NCBI GenBank assembly: GCA_009741485.1
Contig: CM019218.1
Location: forward strand, 38,006,387 to 38,070,386
From: Malurus cyaneus samueli
Taxonomy: Eukaryota; Chordata; Aves; Passeriformes; Maluridae
Length of the DNA: 64,000 nucleotides
Direction of reading: 5' to 3'
Shown here: piece by piece, positions 44,783 through 56,900 of the stretch
How positions within the stretch are numbered: position 1 is the first letter of the stretch
Layout: each line of letters starts with the position of its first letter
Notes under the pieces: model-generated
Told to the model about the DNA's origin: nothing
What the model saw: the letters and a program-made list of their open reading frames with translations, nothing else
Databases searched by the model: none
Translations under genes and position numbers: made by a program

Positions 44783-45544
44783 AAAAAGTTATTAACTGAA
44801 GAAAAAGGGACTGAACTTTTGCCATGAGAAAAGGAACAGAGAAAAAGGGATAAAGGAAGGAAAGAAAGTAGGACAGAACCCACCGGGGAACACGGTAACC
44901 AACCTGACTCACCAGTACTCTGGTGCAAGTGCGGTGGGGGTCCACGACCCGATTTGGTGTCCCTGGGGGTCTCTTGCCCTAGATCTGGCAGGGTCAAAGC
45001 CTTCCTCAGCTAAACCTGAAAAAGTCAAGTCTGTAGTAGGGGGAAAGTTTTTCTGCAAAAGTTTTTTCGACAGAGTCTGAGAAAATATGCCCTGCCCTGA
45101 AGGACAGAAGGGACAATCCTTCTGGGTAAGATCTGTGGGTGATGCTCTCTGGGATAATTTCACTCAGTTGTGTGTAGCACATTGCTAGTAAGACATTGTC
45201 AAAGTGCGAATTCAGAGAGGAGAAACAGACTCTAGCCAGACTCCCAGAACTGAGCTGTCTCTGCCATTTGGCTGAGAGACAAAACAGATATGCTCCTAAG
45301 TCTGCAAATATGATAAAAACAAGCAGAAGGCTTATTTATGCATGTGAAAAGTACTTAACCAGAAAAAAAGAGAAAGATTTGGGTAGGGAAAAGGTAATGT
45401 AACACACTAGATGTCAAGGCTTTCGTACAAAAGTATTTTTCAAGTCAGACTGGCCAAGATACTAAGAAATCCTGTAGACAGACTGGGTTTGTTTAAGCAG
45501 AAATAACAGGAGGGAAAAGGAATGATCTGTGTTGTGGGAAATCA
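44783..45544. other. Interval between LTR region and CR1, no gene seen
   Basis: Unique-looking sequence with an A/G-rich start. A segment at 44920-45000 containing TTTGGTGTCCCTGGGGGTCT faintly recalls a retroviral primer-binding region, but nothing next to it supports that. Confidence 0.4.
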
Positions 45545-46540
45545 CGGAGTAAATTGTATTGAAAAAGACCCCTGAGCTCATGGAGTCCAACCTTCGACCA
45601 GTCACCCCCTTCTCAACTAGATCATGGCATTAAGTGCATCCAGTCTTTTCTAGAACACCTCCGGGGATGGTTACTCCACCATCTCCTTGGGCAGTATATT
45701 CCAATGTTTAACAACCCTTTTTCTCAAGAAATTCCTCCTGATATCCAGCCTGAATCTTCCCTGGAGCAGCTTGACACTATGTCCTTTTGTCTGGTTGCCA
45801 GTTGCAGCCAAAGCCTTTCCCTCATTCAGTGAACAGGTCACCTGGTCATAAAAATCCATCAGACTGGTCATGTATGAGTGCCTTTAATAAACGCATGCAG
45901 GATGGGTCTGATCCCTTGGTTTTCTTGTGTGTGCTGTGTGTCAAAATTATCTGTTCCATAACCTTCTCATGCACCAAGGTGAGACTGACAGGCCTGTAGT
46001 TCCCTGGATCCTCCTTCTGGCCCGTCATGTGGATGGACATCACACTGACCAACCTGCCCTAATTAGTCATCTGCCCCCCCCCCCCCCCCCCCCAATTAGC
46101 CAGGACTGTTAATGCATGATGGAAAGGTGCTTAGCGAGCTCTTCTGCTGCTCCCTCAGCACCCTTGGGTGGTTCACATCCAGTCCCATAGAGTTGTGAGC
46201 GTCTAAGCAGCTCAGCAGGTCACCCCTGGATTGCAGGAGGGTGTTCTGCTCCCTGTCACTGTCTACCAGCTCAGGGAGCCAGTTGCCCTGAGGATAACCA
46301 CTCACAAAGGCTGAGGCAAAGAGGTATCAAGTACCTCAGCCTTTTCCTTACCCTTGGTGACACCCAACGCAGAATGTAGATTTTTCTTGGCTCTCCTTTT
46401 GTAGTTAATGTACTTATAAAAACACCTTTTATTATCATCCTTTACTCCAGATTGAGTTCTAGCTGAGCTTTTGCCTGTCTAATTTTCTTTCTACAGGACC
46501 TAATGGTGTCTTTGTACTCTTCCTGAGAAATCACACAGAT
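45545..46540 (-). mobile_element. CR1 LINE copy with large internal deletion in the reverse transcriptase
   Basis: On the minus strand the right part encodes fragments of the CR1 reverse transcriptase (HPRVLRE near 46170-46190 and KEDPGNYRPVSLT near 45980-46020). About 150 bp further the sequence jumps from FYDQVT to VKLLQGRFRLDIRRNFLRKR and HWNILPKEM, the extreme C-terminus of ORF2. The palm and thumb segments between, including the catalytic DD motif region, are missing. The 3' UTR follows to about 45545. A 20-C run interrupts the frame. The copy is dead. Boundaries are approximate, particularly the right one. Confidence 0.88.
46074..46093. repeat. C20 homopolymer inside the CR1 copy
   Basis: Twenty consecutive C lie between CATCTG and AATTAGCCAGGA. 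A G-rich stretch is normal at this place on the CR1 sense strand, so this is probably a local expansion. The length may also be unreliable in the assembly. Confidence 0.9.
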
Positions 46541-49500
46541 CAGTTTAGTGATGTGTGAGGAAAGGGTGTCAGGTCTTTGGACACATTCAAAGACCTAAAT
46601 GCTTTTTCTGGAGTACTCTGCTCTGATGGTCTGGGGAAGTTATTCTGTTTCTCGAGTGAGGATTTATTGGAAAAGAAAATATGAAAAATAGCCCTGCATC
46701 TAACTCCCTGCTCCCCAAAATCTTCACATTTCCTCAAGAGACATGGCATTTCTTAGTTGCCCACTGAACGCCACCTCTCCACCCTACTCCACCCAGCCCA
46801 TCAGCCTGGAGCTCACAGAAGTTGCTAAATCACTCAAGTGCTTAAGCAACACAAAAGAACATGCAAAGGGGTAAAGGCTGTGTGAAGCCAGCTTTCATCA
46901 CCAACTCTGTTTACCTGTCCAGCACTTCTTCCTGCACTTCACTCTCCTAATTGAATCCCGACCTGAAACAACCTGTGTGTTTTTGAAAACCTTCTACCCA
47001 AGTGACACAGGAAATCCTGCTGATTTCAGCATGAAGGAAGAAACCACTTAACGTAAGCAACAAAAATGAGATCAGGCCCTAAAAGTTTAGATTAAGCTAT
47101 GGAAAATTGCACAAGTGACTCATTCTGCGTGGTGACTCCTCATTTAGGATGTGGAGAAATACAGTTCTGCTTGGAGATGATCTTTGCATGTGAGGGTACA
47201 AAGAGGAAGGGTAAAGGATATACAATGCCATCTCACAAATGAGAAGAGAGAAAACCTGCAACATATGTTGGTGCATTGGGACAGTGAAGTGCAGCACATT
47301 GCACTTCTCCCCAGGATCTGTCCCGATTTCACTCTCTGTGAAATCATAGAGTCACAGCAGATCAGTAACACCCCAAAAGTAGCTGTTGTGTGTCTGAACA
47401 GCCAAGCAGTGCAGTCTATCTACTCAGAGTTTAGCACTTTGCTGTGGCCTGGCAGCACAGCATCAGGTGGAACAGGAGAGCTGAACCAGCAAATGGTTAC
47501 AGGATGGGGCCTGCAGTAGAGTGCTTTAAATCACAGACCTAGAAATAGAGGATTCATTAAAAAAAAAAAAAAATCTTAAAAAACGACAGGAAGTGAGGAA
47601 AGGCTTGGACAGCTCTTCCAAGCCCAAGAAGCTTGGAACAAACATAATTAAAGCCTTTGCAGGGTGCTTCAGAGCAAGACTGCATGCAGGGGTTTCCCAG
47701 CAGCAGGGTCCTGTGCTGTGCAGCCATGGTCAGGAAAGCTGGAAGAGCATTGCTCAGCTGAAGGCAGGCAGGGTGGGGACACAGGGGACAGTGAGGACAC
47801 GGGGATGTGGTGGCAGCCACTCCTCAGAGAGGGGAGGGAGCACCCAAGCACCATAAAGCACTGCACTGGGGGTGGGAGTTGGGAAAAGCAGAGCTTTTCA
47901 CTGGCTTCCACAAGAAGGGAATAGAACTGACAAAATGAGAGTCTTAATTGCAGAGTAGAGACACATCATCTCCTCTGCTCTGCACCCCTGTGGGGATGTG
48001 CCACGCAGATGTCTCTGTCTGGGGTGCTTGCCAGCAGGGCTTTGCAGAGGCTTTGTCTCTGGGCTGTGCACTGGCAAAGAAATTACGGCTTTTATGTGCT
48101 CGCTGACTGCAATTGCAGCTCCAGCTCTATGTTCCTGCATTGCTGGAAGACAGTCTGTTCCTCCTCTCCCTCATCTAGCCCTCCAGAGGAGCACAGGGGC
48201 ATTATCATGGCCCAAATGACAGATGAGGAGAGAAAAGACTGATGAGTAAAAGCACAGGTTTGACATTGGAGGCTAAGGTGAAGGTATCCCCTTAACACAG
48301 ACAGGGATCGTGCCTGCAGGCAGAGATTCTGGGAAACAAGAGAGCCAGAGGCAGCAGCTGCAGGGCAGGAAGTAACTGAGGCCACAGCATCAGCATGTCC
48401 TTCCTTGGGCACTCTCTGTGGTGCCCAGAGGAAGGTCACTGTCATGGTAGCAGGAACTTCGGTCCTCCATACTGTTCAAGCAAGACAGACAACTCAAAAG
48501 CAGCAGCACTTCAGTGGCCCCAGGGCACGTGAAATGAGCAGTTCAGCTGTCAGTGGGTAGAGACAGAGGTGCCCAAAGGACAGACAGTGTTGTGAAACTC
48601 ATCCGTTTGTCAGAGGACAGCCCTGAACCTCTCAACTGCTCACGTCTCTTTTTGCAGGGCTGCTTTCCCACAGGGGAGCAAACAGGCAGGTGCGACTAAC
48701 TCAAATATGAGCTTGACCTCAGGGTGCCCCCTTGTCACTGTCCCCAGTGCTTCCCTCAGCCTGAGTACATTTGCAGGGCAAGGGCAGATAGCGCTGCCAC
48801 TTTTGCCACCTTGCCTTTAGCATGAGAGGAGGTGAGGCACTAGTTAATTAATTCTGTTCTGTCATGGAACAGGAAATAAAAAAGGAAGCGTTGTCATGGC
48901 TCCCCCTGAGAATTACTTATTTTGGAATATCTGGCAAATTGGAAACATTTGGTTTCAGATTAAGTGAATGTTTTATTAGGTGGAAATCAAGTAATTTCCC
49001 TTGGGAGGCATTTTCTACAAAAGCCAAAGAAATCACACAGAATGGCTGGATTCCCGAAAGAACGGAAGCTGTTTCCGGGCTACAGAAGAGAGGACCTACC
49101 ACATGGGCTGAACCAAGCATCTGGCCATGGACCCACAGTGACCCTAAGAGTTGTTGGAAATGAAAAGGAGCAGCTTCAGCAGAGACAGGGGACAGAGTAA
49201 CCCCAGTACTGGTTGTTCATCATGTGGGAGAGAACCTCAAGTTCATGTCCTTCTATCTGCCCTAAGTACCCTTCCTCTTAGAGGGTCCCAATCAACAAGC
49301 CATCAGAGATGCTCCCTATGTATTTCAGGCTTCTCTCCTGAAGCCATCCCACCATTTCTACAACAAAACCTAATGTAGACCCCCTGGTGACTGAAGTACC
49401 TGGGCATCAGTCTTTTTGCATGTGGTTCTCTCACACCCAAGGATCTTCTGCCCTTGTGGGTGGACTGGGAAACCCAAAGGTAGCTGGTAGCCAGTTCTGC

Positions 49501-52500
49501 ATGGGAACCCAGCCTGAAAAACAAGAAAAATTCTGTTACAAAAACAAAAAAATCAATCAGTCTACATTCAACCATAGATAGACAAAACAATCTGCTTGTT
49601 TTCACGTAAACTAATCAATCATTTTGAGCAATCAGGTACTGCAGTCTATGGCAAAATTAAAACAATCTGGTAAGGTGGAGCAAAAAAAGTAATGTGCACA
49701 TATTTCTGGATTTAATTGTCATTATATCTTTGCATTAATTATTCTTTCCTTTGGTCAGTGGTGAAGATGGACAGAGTTTTTTGGACCACATGCAGCTTGT
49801 CAGGAACATTTAAACAGGCAAACCAACTGTGAGACAGAACCAGGCAGATGTGCAATGCTCCAAGAGATGTGAGTAAAGCCTCCTGTGTTCCACTGGTGTT
49901 TGGGACCAACAAGGTTATTTGGGATCAAGGAGGGTGCTGCAAATACTAGAGGGAGGAACAACCATGTTTTGCATAAACAGCACCAAGGTCCTCTTGTGTC
50001 AGCAGTCAGCACCTCAGAAAATTACCTCATGACAAGGTTTTCAGGGACAGAAAAATTCTGCACAGATTTCTAACTTCCTTGACGTAAGTGCTTGCAACAC
50101 ACACTTACTGAACACGCTCTTCTTCAGGGCCAATTTATGCTTGTTTTAATATCCTTTCCAAAATATCTTGCTGGGGTCATGGGAAGTGCTACGCAGCCAA
50201 GTCAAGTGACAAGCATCAGCATGTTGTCAGCATGTGAAAGCAAAAACAAACCTTTTTTAAAGGAATTAGAGAGTCTAATGACTGAGCTAATCTGAAACAG
50301 TTCCAGGAAAAAAAAAATGCATCTGGTAAAGGAGAGAAACTAGAGGTTTCTACCGCCAGTTATTCCCCTAGGTGAAACTCCTCTGCACCTCAGACACAAA
50401 GCCAAGCATAGCAGAGACAGCAACAGGATGGCCAAAGCAGGGAGCTGTCATCAGAACACGCGATTCCCAGACTGCTCCAATTAGTCCTTCATTTCTAGCA
50501 CAGCCTCTGACAAAGCCAGCTCCCCACATTGCCTCTGCCATCTGTAAAATCAGGAGAACAGGTGGATTTGTCATCTTTCCAAACCAGTAATGACCAAGCC
50601 TCACAAGCTGTACTGTATTCCCACGCCTGTAAGACAGAAAGATATTACTGCCTCCACTTTGAAAACGAGGAGCCAGGAATAGGTGAAATGTAACTGTTTG
50701 CCCAAATTTGCACATGAAACTGATGACAGAGCAGCTGATTCAGTACCAGTTGTCCTGTCCCTGGGTCAGGACTTTAATTCTTAACGCCTTCCTCCAAGCC
50801 TGACCTGAGGTTTGATCTAGAAGGTAAATACTGATGGCTGTGGGTGAGTTTTACGTTTTTCTTTCAGTACTGCAGTTCTTGGAATTAATCTCATTAAGAT
50901 CTCGGTCTCTGTTTACTTAGGGGCAGCAAAATTGCACACAGAGAAACTTAAGAATCCCCGAGCTAATATAATGTCAATATCCTGTGAAGCCACTTGGAAA
51001 TGAAGGCAGTAGGCATGCCATGGCTTTAGAGGCATAATATTTCAGATATTATTTCAGTCTGTAAATAGGATAAGACTACACAGAATTGGGTCATAGGATC
51101 TCTAGGTGGTAATTAGACTTCCCTATAGGTTTTGGTTCTCTGTGGTGAGGTCTTATTCAAGCACTAAATATACCTGTGACCAAATTCCCAAGAAAGGAGC
51201 ATCTCCTGAATGTAGAAAATATTAAAACTATTTTTTGTTGGTGCTGTTGAGCTTCAAACTCATTCTGTAGAGACAGAGCAAACTAATATCTTATCAGAGT
51301 CTGTAAAACAATATTCTTTCTTGCAAAGAATTTTAGAAATGGCCAAATTTGTTCTGCCCTTAGTCTTCACTGGATGAGCCTCTGGAGCCTGTGTGCAAGT
51401 AAACCTCAGTGTAAATTGTATTTTATACAGCAATAAAAGCAACTGCTATCTGGAAATATAGTGATTGCCACAACACATCCAGCCACATCTGCTCAAAATC
51501 TCAGAAGCAATAAGGTGGAAGTCAGATCTCAGGCTAGCTGATTAATAGGATTTCCTTTCTGTGGACATTTTCAATAGCTTGAAATTCCAAACAGGCATAA
51601 AAAAGTTTGCAAGTTTCCTATGAAATCCTGTGAGATTTAATTTCAGAAATGCTGATACATACAAAATATTAGATGCAGCCCAGCACTTCTGAGTAAAATA
51701 AACATAGGTGGGCCTTTTTCCAATATCATGGGTGCTCAGCACTGAATAAGGATAGCAAATGTATTTGGGAGTGAGCAACAACAAAACTGAAGAGTCACAT
51801 CAGCCTCACGCAAGAACCAAAATTCCAGTTTTTAAGGAACAAAAGAATGAAAGATGTCCCACCTCAGCCAGCCAGATGATGCCAGGACTGGCTACCAGGC
51901 AGCAATTCCTGGGCAAACCTGAGCATCTTTGTTTCTGTGCAGTTCCCAGATCAAATTTGCGATACAACAGGCAAGTTATCCAACACGAGACTGATTAAAG
52001 TTAAAATTTGTCAAACCACATATGTTTGTTTCCATGAAACATTTCTGCTTCAGCACATATGCATTTTCTAACTGCACCAGCTTTGTTGAAACATTCCCAC
52101 TCTGTTCCTATTCAGCTGGTTGAAACAAGCTTTACTTAGTTCTGCTTGCTCCCAAAATTACAATTTCTTCCCAAACAGGCTACAGGAGAGCTGTCATTAG
52201 GACCTTATCAAGACCCTTTGAGCATGCAGGAGAGGGTAATTCTGTTACTGCCATTCATCAGCTATAGCAAATCGTGAACATGTGCTCCCTTAACCAATTT
52301 GTCATAGTACTTAGAAACATTCTGGCCCACACTAAAGAGACAGCACTGACCACCTCTGCAACCCTTCATTAATTACTGTGGAATCACAAACTAGCACAGG
52401 TAGGTGCTTTTCAGAGGAGAGCCACAGAGATCAACTTTGTTTTGGAAACAGGCCCCTGCACAGTCCATAAAAAAGCACAGCTAAGAAAGGAAAGCATGTT

Positions 52501-55500
52501 CCAATTAATCACTAATGACTGACTTTCCTTTGTGTTGAACAGGCTGTGCTGAACAAAGCTTGGAGTATTTAAACAAAAACACAAAGTAGTGTATTGAGAG
52601 ACTATAAAAGGAAACAATATATAAGAAATCTCATTTCTGCATATTTTCACAGTACCCCCTAGGAATGCAGAGTACTGAGCACAGCTGCAATAGTGGGGCG
52701 GTGGAGTCCTCACACTTCAGTCGGCAATTTAGGAGGCATCGTTTGCATATTCTGCAAATTACTGAATTCTCTATTAGAGAGGATGCAGTTCTTTCTGTAT
52801 AACAGGAAAACCAGTCACTTTGGTTCCCACAGTCAAAGAGGTCCATCAGTGTGTGAAGACCATCAGGTCCCTCACTCTCTCTTTGGAGAAGGGATTGTTT
52901 CTTACATATAGCTTGTGTCAGGTTTGATCTGCCTCTGGATGGGAGTGACTTGGACCAGGAAGGCCTGAATTAACTTCTACTAGATGTAATTAAGTAGATG
53001 TGTAAACAAACTGAAGAAATTACCATGGTTCATTATTGACCATGGGCCAAATTCGCTGACCTGTTCTCATCTGCACAATCCCTGTATCAGGCACAACATT
53101 TCATCCAGCAGAGCCACCACAAGAGATTTTCTTTTCCGCAAATTCAAACTTGGAAGAGTTAAAACAAAAAGGACCTCTGCCCCAGCTGCATAAATAAGAA
53201 TATTTCCACTCAGAACAGAACTGAAATGGAGGTTAGATAAGCAAGGCCTTGGCAGCAGGAAAAACAAACAAGCCAGTCCCTGCAACACCCACTGAGAAAC
53301 AGCTTGTTTTGCCATGAAGCAGTTTGTCACACAAGATCTGCAAAGACTCACTGGCAGGCAGGAGCAACCCACCCAGGTTTCTGTGAGCCCAGCCAGGAGG
53401 AGAAATGGCTCCTGGTTAGGATGATTCCAGTGTTGTGACCGAAGGGCAAAGCTGCAGCCCATCCAGACACTCAGCAGCACAACAGCAGGTGGATGTTCCC
53501 GGGGCAGAGGGCTAACCTGGAGGCTACCCTGGTTCCAATGCACCATGCCAGCTGAGAACAGGAAGCTAGTTTAATCAGACCATGTAATTCCCTGCTGATT
53601 CTCATTTCCCTAAAAGGTTTTCCGCTAATAACAGCCCATATTGGCTCAGGCAGTGGTAGGAAGCTGAGGTTCTTCTGCTGAGATCTCAACACTAAGTTGA
53701 AAGCAAGAGATATATAAGACTTAGGCAGACATGAAAGCATTCACCTCAACACACCTCTCTGAGGGATCTCAGAGGTTTAGGAGAGGAGCTCTGAGCTCAC
53801 CCCAACAGCCTCACAGAAATTACACTATTTGCAGTCACTAATGGAGGAACTTCATCCCAGCAGCCTAGTGCTGTCCTAAGCCCAGCTGCACCCACTGACC
53901 TCCTCTGCCCTCTGGGACACCTTGCCCTTTTTCACCTTGGGTAGCCTGGCTGATGAATTGCTCCTTGACTGATGGGATGATTCAGACACAGCTCTGGCAA
54001 GAGGAAACTCTTGTGCTGTGAGAGTGGCACAGAACGCAGCATCTCTGTTTTTGTTGCTCAAGTCTCCTTTCCCCTCCTGCACCCCCCTCAGCTCTCTCCC
54101 TCTAATTTTATTCCCACAGCCGAGCGATTGCTTTTAACAAAGATGGTTGAGTCATTTCCCAGCTCTGATGTGCCATCTACCAAATGCTGCAGATGACTGA
54201 TGTCTTAAGAAAGAATCCAGCCTGTTCCCTCACTGCACATCTTAAAGCCGCCAAAATGGAGCAATTATACCCAATTTCTGTGACACAGAACACGGAGTCC
54301 TGTCATTATCACAGCTTCCCCTTGGAAAGGCAGTGGGTGAGAGAAGGAAATACATGAGCAGTGTCACAATAACAGGCTGATGCATGCCACGAGCTGCAGC
54401 CGGCTGTGAGTCTGCATCAGGAAGGTGTCGGTTCGCACGTGCTACCAATAAAGCCCACGAGAGATGGACCTGGGCATTGCATGAGGGCACCTGTCTAGCA
54501 CAGGACTGGCAGCCTATGACTCTTCCAACTCATCACATGGACTTCTAAAACATAGGGACCCCATCACACCTAAGCCAAGCACTTTGATCTCATGGCTAGT
54601 CTCTCATCTCCCTGCTCCTCTCTCATGAATCCAGAAAAGCCCCTTTCCCCAGTGACTGCTGTCCCCAGTCGACATAGACATGTTAAACACCACTACAATC
54701 ACTACCAGCCACTGGTCCTCAGCCTTTGCTGCTTTAAGCTCAAACCAGTGCAAGGGAATAACTCTTTCAGGCATTTTGTATTTTTTAGCAGTATGAATAC
54801 CCTTGGACAAAAGTCATCATTGCTCTGTGGCAGGGTCACTGATCCAGCCTTGCCAAAAGTACAGCAAAGTTTTCTTTTAAGCTGAGAGCTTGTCTCCCCA
54901 GAGCAAGTCTCTGCCTCAGACACCACTGCCTGTCAACTCATTTCTCTGTTGTCATCTGAAAGAAGGAATAACAAGTGAAAATCGCAAACCAGGGTAGCCT
55001 GGGAAAATTTTGACAGCCTGACAAAGGAAAGTATCTACTTGTTTATACATTTTCAGAGCTTTGAATAAAGATTTCCCTGAAAAAAACGTCGTGACTTCCT
55101 CTAACCAGATGAAGAAAAGAAGATGTCAACTTGTATCTCATCAGATTTTCTGGTGTGGAAGCTAAACCAGGTATTTAGATGGATGATGCCATTCAGTGAG
55201 AGCAATGTCCCCTCTGAGAAGCACTACCTGCATTTAAAAACACAAACTAAACCAAACCCTCTGAAAGAACACAGTGTTCAGAAACTACACAACACCCACT
55301 CAGCCTTACAGATGCAAAACAACTGAACCCACAAGGAAAAAAACAAACAGGGAAAACAGCCGGAGCACAATGCCTGGCTCAGGCAGCAGCTGTATCCCAG
55401 AGGTGGGTAAATGGCTGCACAAACACAGCCCTGGGCACGTGGTCCCCCGTGTCACCCCAAAGGCCCCTCTGGAGCTGCTCTAACATGATTCTCCAGCACC

Positions 55501-56724
55501 AGAGCATATTTCTCAACATGAAACACTCTTGCAGATCTGTAGTTATTCCCTCGAGGACAGTCAGTACGTATGTGGCCTCTGTTAGTTCAGGCACTTCAGG
55601 AAGAGCAGGAAGGCTGATATGGGAAAGGGAAGGGAAAGCTGATACAGGAACATGTTAGATCTCAGTAAAGAGCACAGCAACAGGATTACGTGCAGTCAAC
55701 AAAGCACAGAGCAAGGGAATTTTCCTTGGGTATTAAGACACAAAACAAGCCCTGATGAAGCTGGTCAAGCAGTGAAGAGGCTCTTGGAAAGCCTGTGACT
55801 CACCATTAATGAAGATATTTAGTAATCAGCCAGATGTGGCCCTGAGTGGTCTTCCTTCAAGTGGATGAAAGGACCAGGCAATCTTCAGAGATCTCTTCCT
55901 GTCCAAATGAAATTCTACAATGGTGTTTGATCAAAGGATACCATCAAGAATTGGAATAAAACACGAGCTTGGGAACAGCTATTCACAAAATTCAGGAAGA
56001 CAACTGTGATCAGGGAGAGAAATCAAATACAGAACAGTTTGAAAATATTCTGATTTTAAAATAAACCTGATCAAATGGGTTTTATTGAAATCACAGGCTG
56101 GTCATATACCTGACACCCCTAATATTGCTGGATGCACATAGAATGGGAAAGCCAGACTGAGGAGAAGGAGAAGCACCTTTCTCCACCTTCAAGAGACATC
56201 CTTCCTGCCCATCATGCCATTGCATGTTGTAGAGGTGAGGGTAAGGATCAGTCCTGGGAAGAGGCAGCTCCCTGTCCTGTGCCGGCAGGTTCTGGCAGGC
56301 AGGAGTGACCTCTCCTGGACACTGCCAGCCTGGTAGTCCTGCTCCAGGGATGGCAGGAGCCCAAAACAGCCTCTGGTAGCCCCTGCTTGGCCAGTGGGCA
56401 AGAGAGAGGCCCTGACAACTCTCTGCAGGGACCCAAGTGTCCATCCCCAAAACACATTTACAGGAGACACCCTTCAAAACATTGTCAGCCTGCAGAGAAA
56501 CATATCTTTAGGAAGCACCTCTGTTTTGTATTTGGCATGAGAAGGATTACCTGATAATGAAGTGCTCTCTATTTCATCCATAAACACAGTTCTTTAAGTA
56601 GATTTGATGCAAAAGATATTTAAATATACAGGGCCTAGCCAGATAACTTGTCTTTAGAACAGGGTGAAATGCAGAAAGGTGACTGTAGAGAACAGTGACA
56701 GTTATTAAAAGTAGTGACCTAATT
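46541..56724. other. Intergenic sequence, no gene seen
   Basis: No supportable gene or RNA. Open frames on both strands (for example 53067-53546 minus, 159 codons) are cysteine- and tryptophan-rich without family patterns and have no splice or promoter context. One 15-A run is at about 47560-47574. I recognise no further transposon. Confidence 0.55.
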
Positions 56725-56900
56725 AGTCACATAATTATATAATTACAGAAAAATTGGAGTTGGGAGGGACTTCTGGAAGTCATCTCATCCAAGTTCCTGC
56801 ACAAATAGGTGTGATTAGGTGGTGAGGCTGCTCAGGGATTTATCTGGTTCCATTTTAGTATCTGCAAAGACAAAAATCCCACTTCCTCTCTAGGAAAGGT
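56725..56900 (-). mobile_element. Short, old CR1 fragment
   Basis: The plus strand GAGTTGGGAGGGACTTCTGGAAGTCATCT, followed by AGGCTGCTCAGGGATTTATCTGGTT, matches the reverse complement of a CR1 3' region (GTTGGAAGGGACCTCTGGAGGTCATCT type). It is diverged and truncated at both ends; boundaries are approximate. Confidence 0.7.

Noticed and set aside
44920..45000. Possible retroviral primer-binding site (TTTGGTGTCCCTGGGGG)
   Set aside because: It does not sit directly next to an LTR end, matches no tRNA 3' end convincingly, and no gag or pol remnants follow.
47335..47365. Possible CR1 3' tail (AAATCATAGAGTCACAG)
   Set aside because: Only about 15 bp resemble the CR1 terminal repeat and no adjacent CR1 sequence follows on either side.
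53067..53546. 159-codon minus-strand frame rich in Cys, Trp and Leu
   Set aside because: No coherent domain or cysteine spacing. The overlapping frames are equally open.
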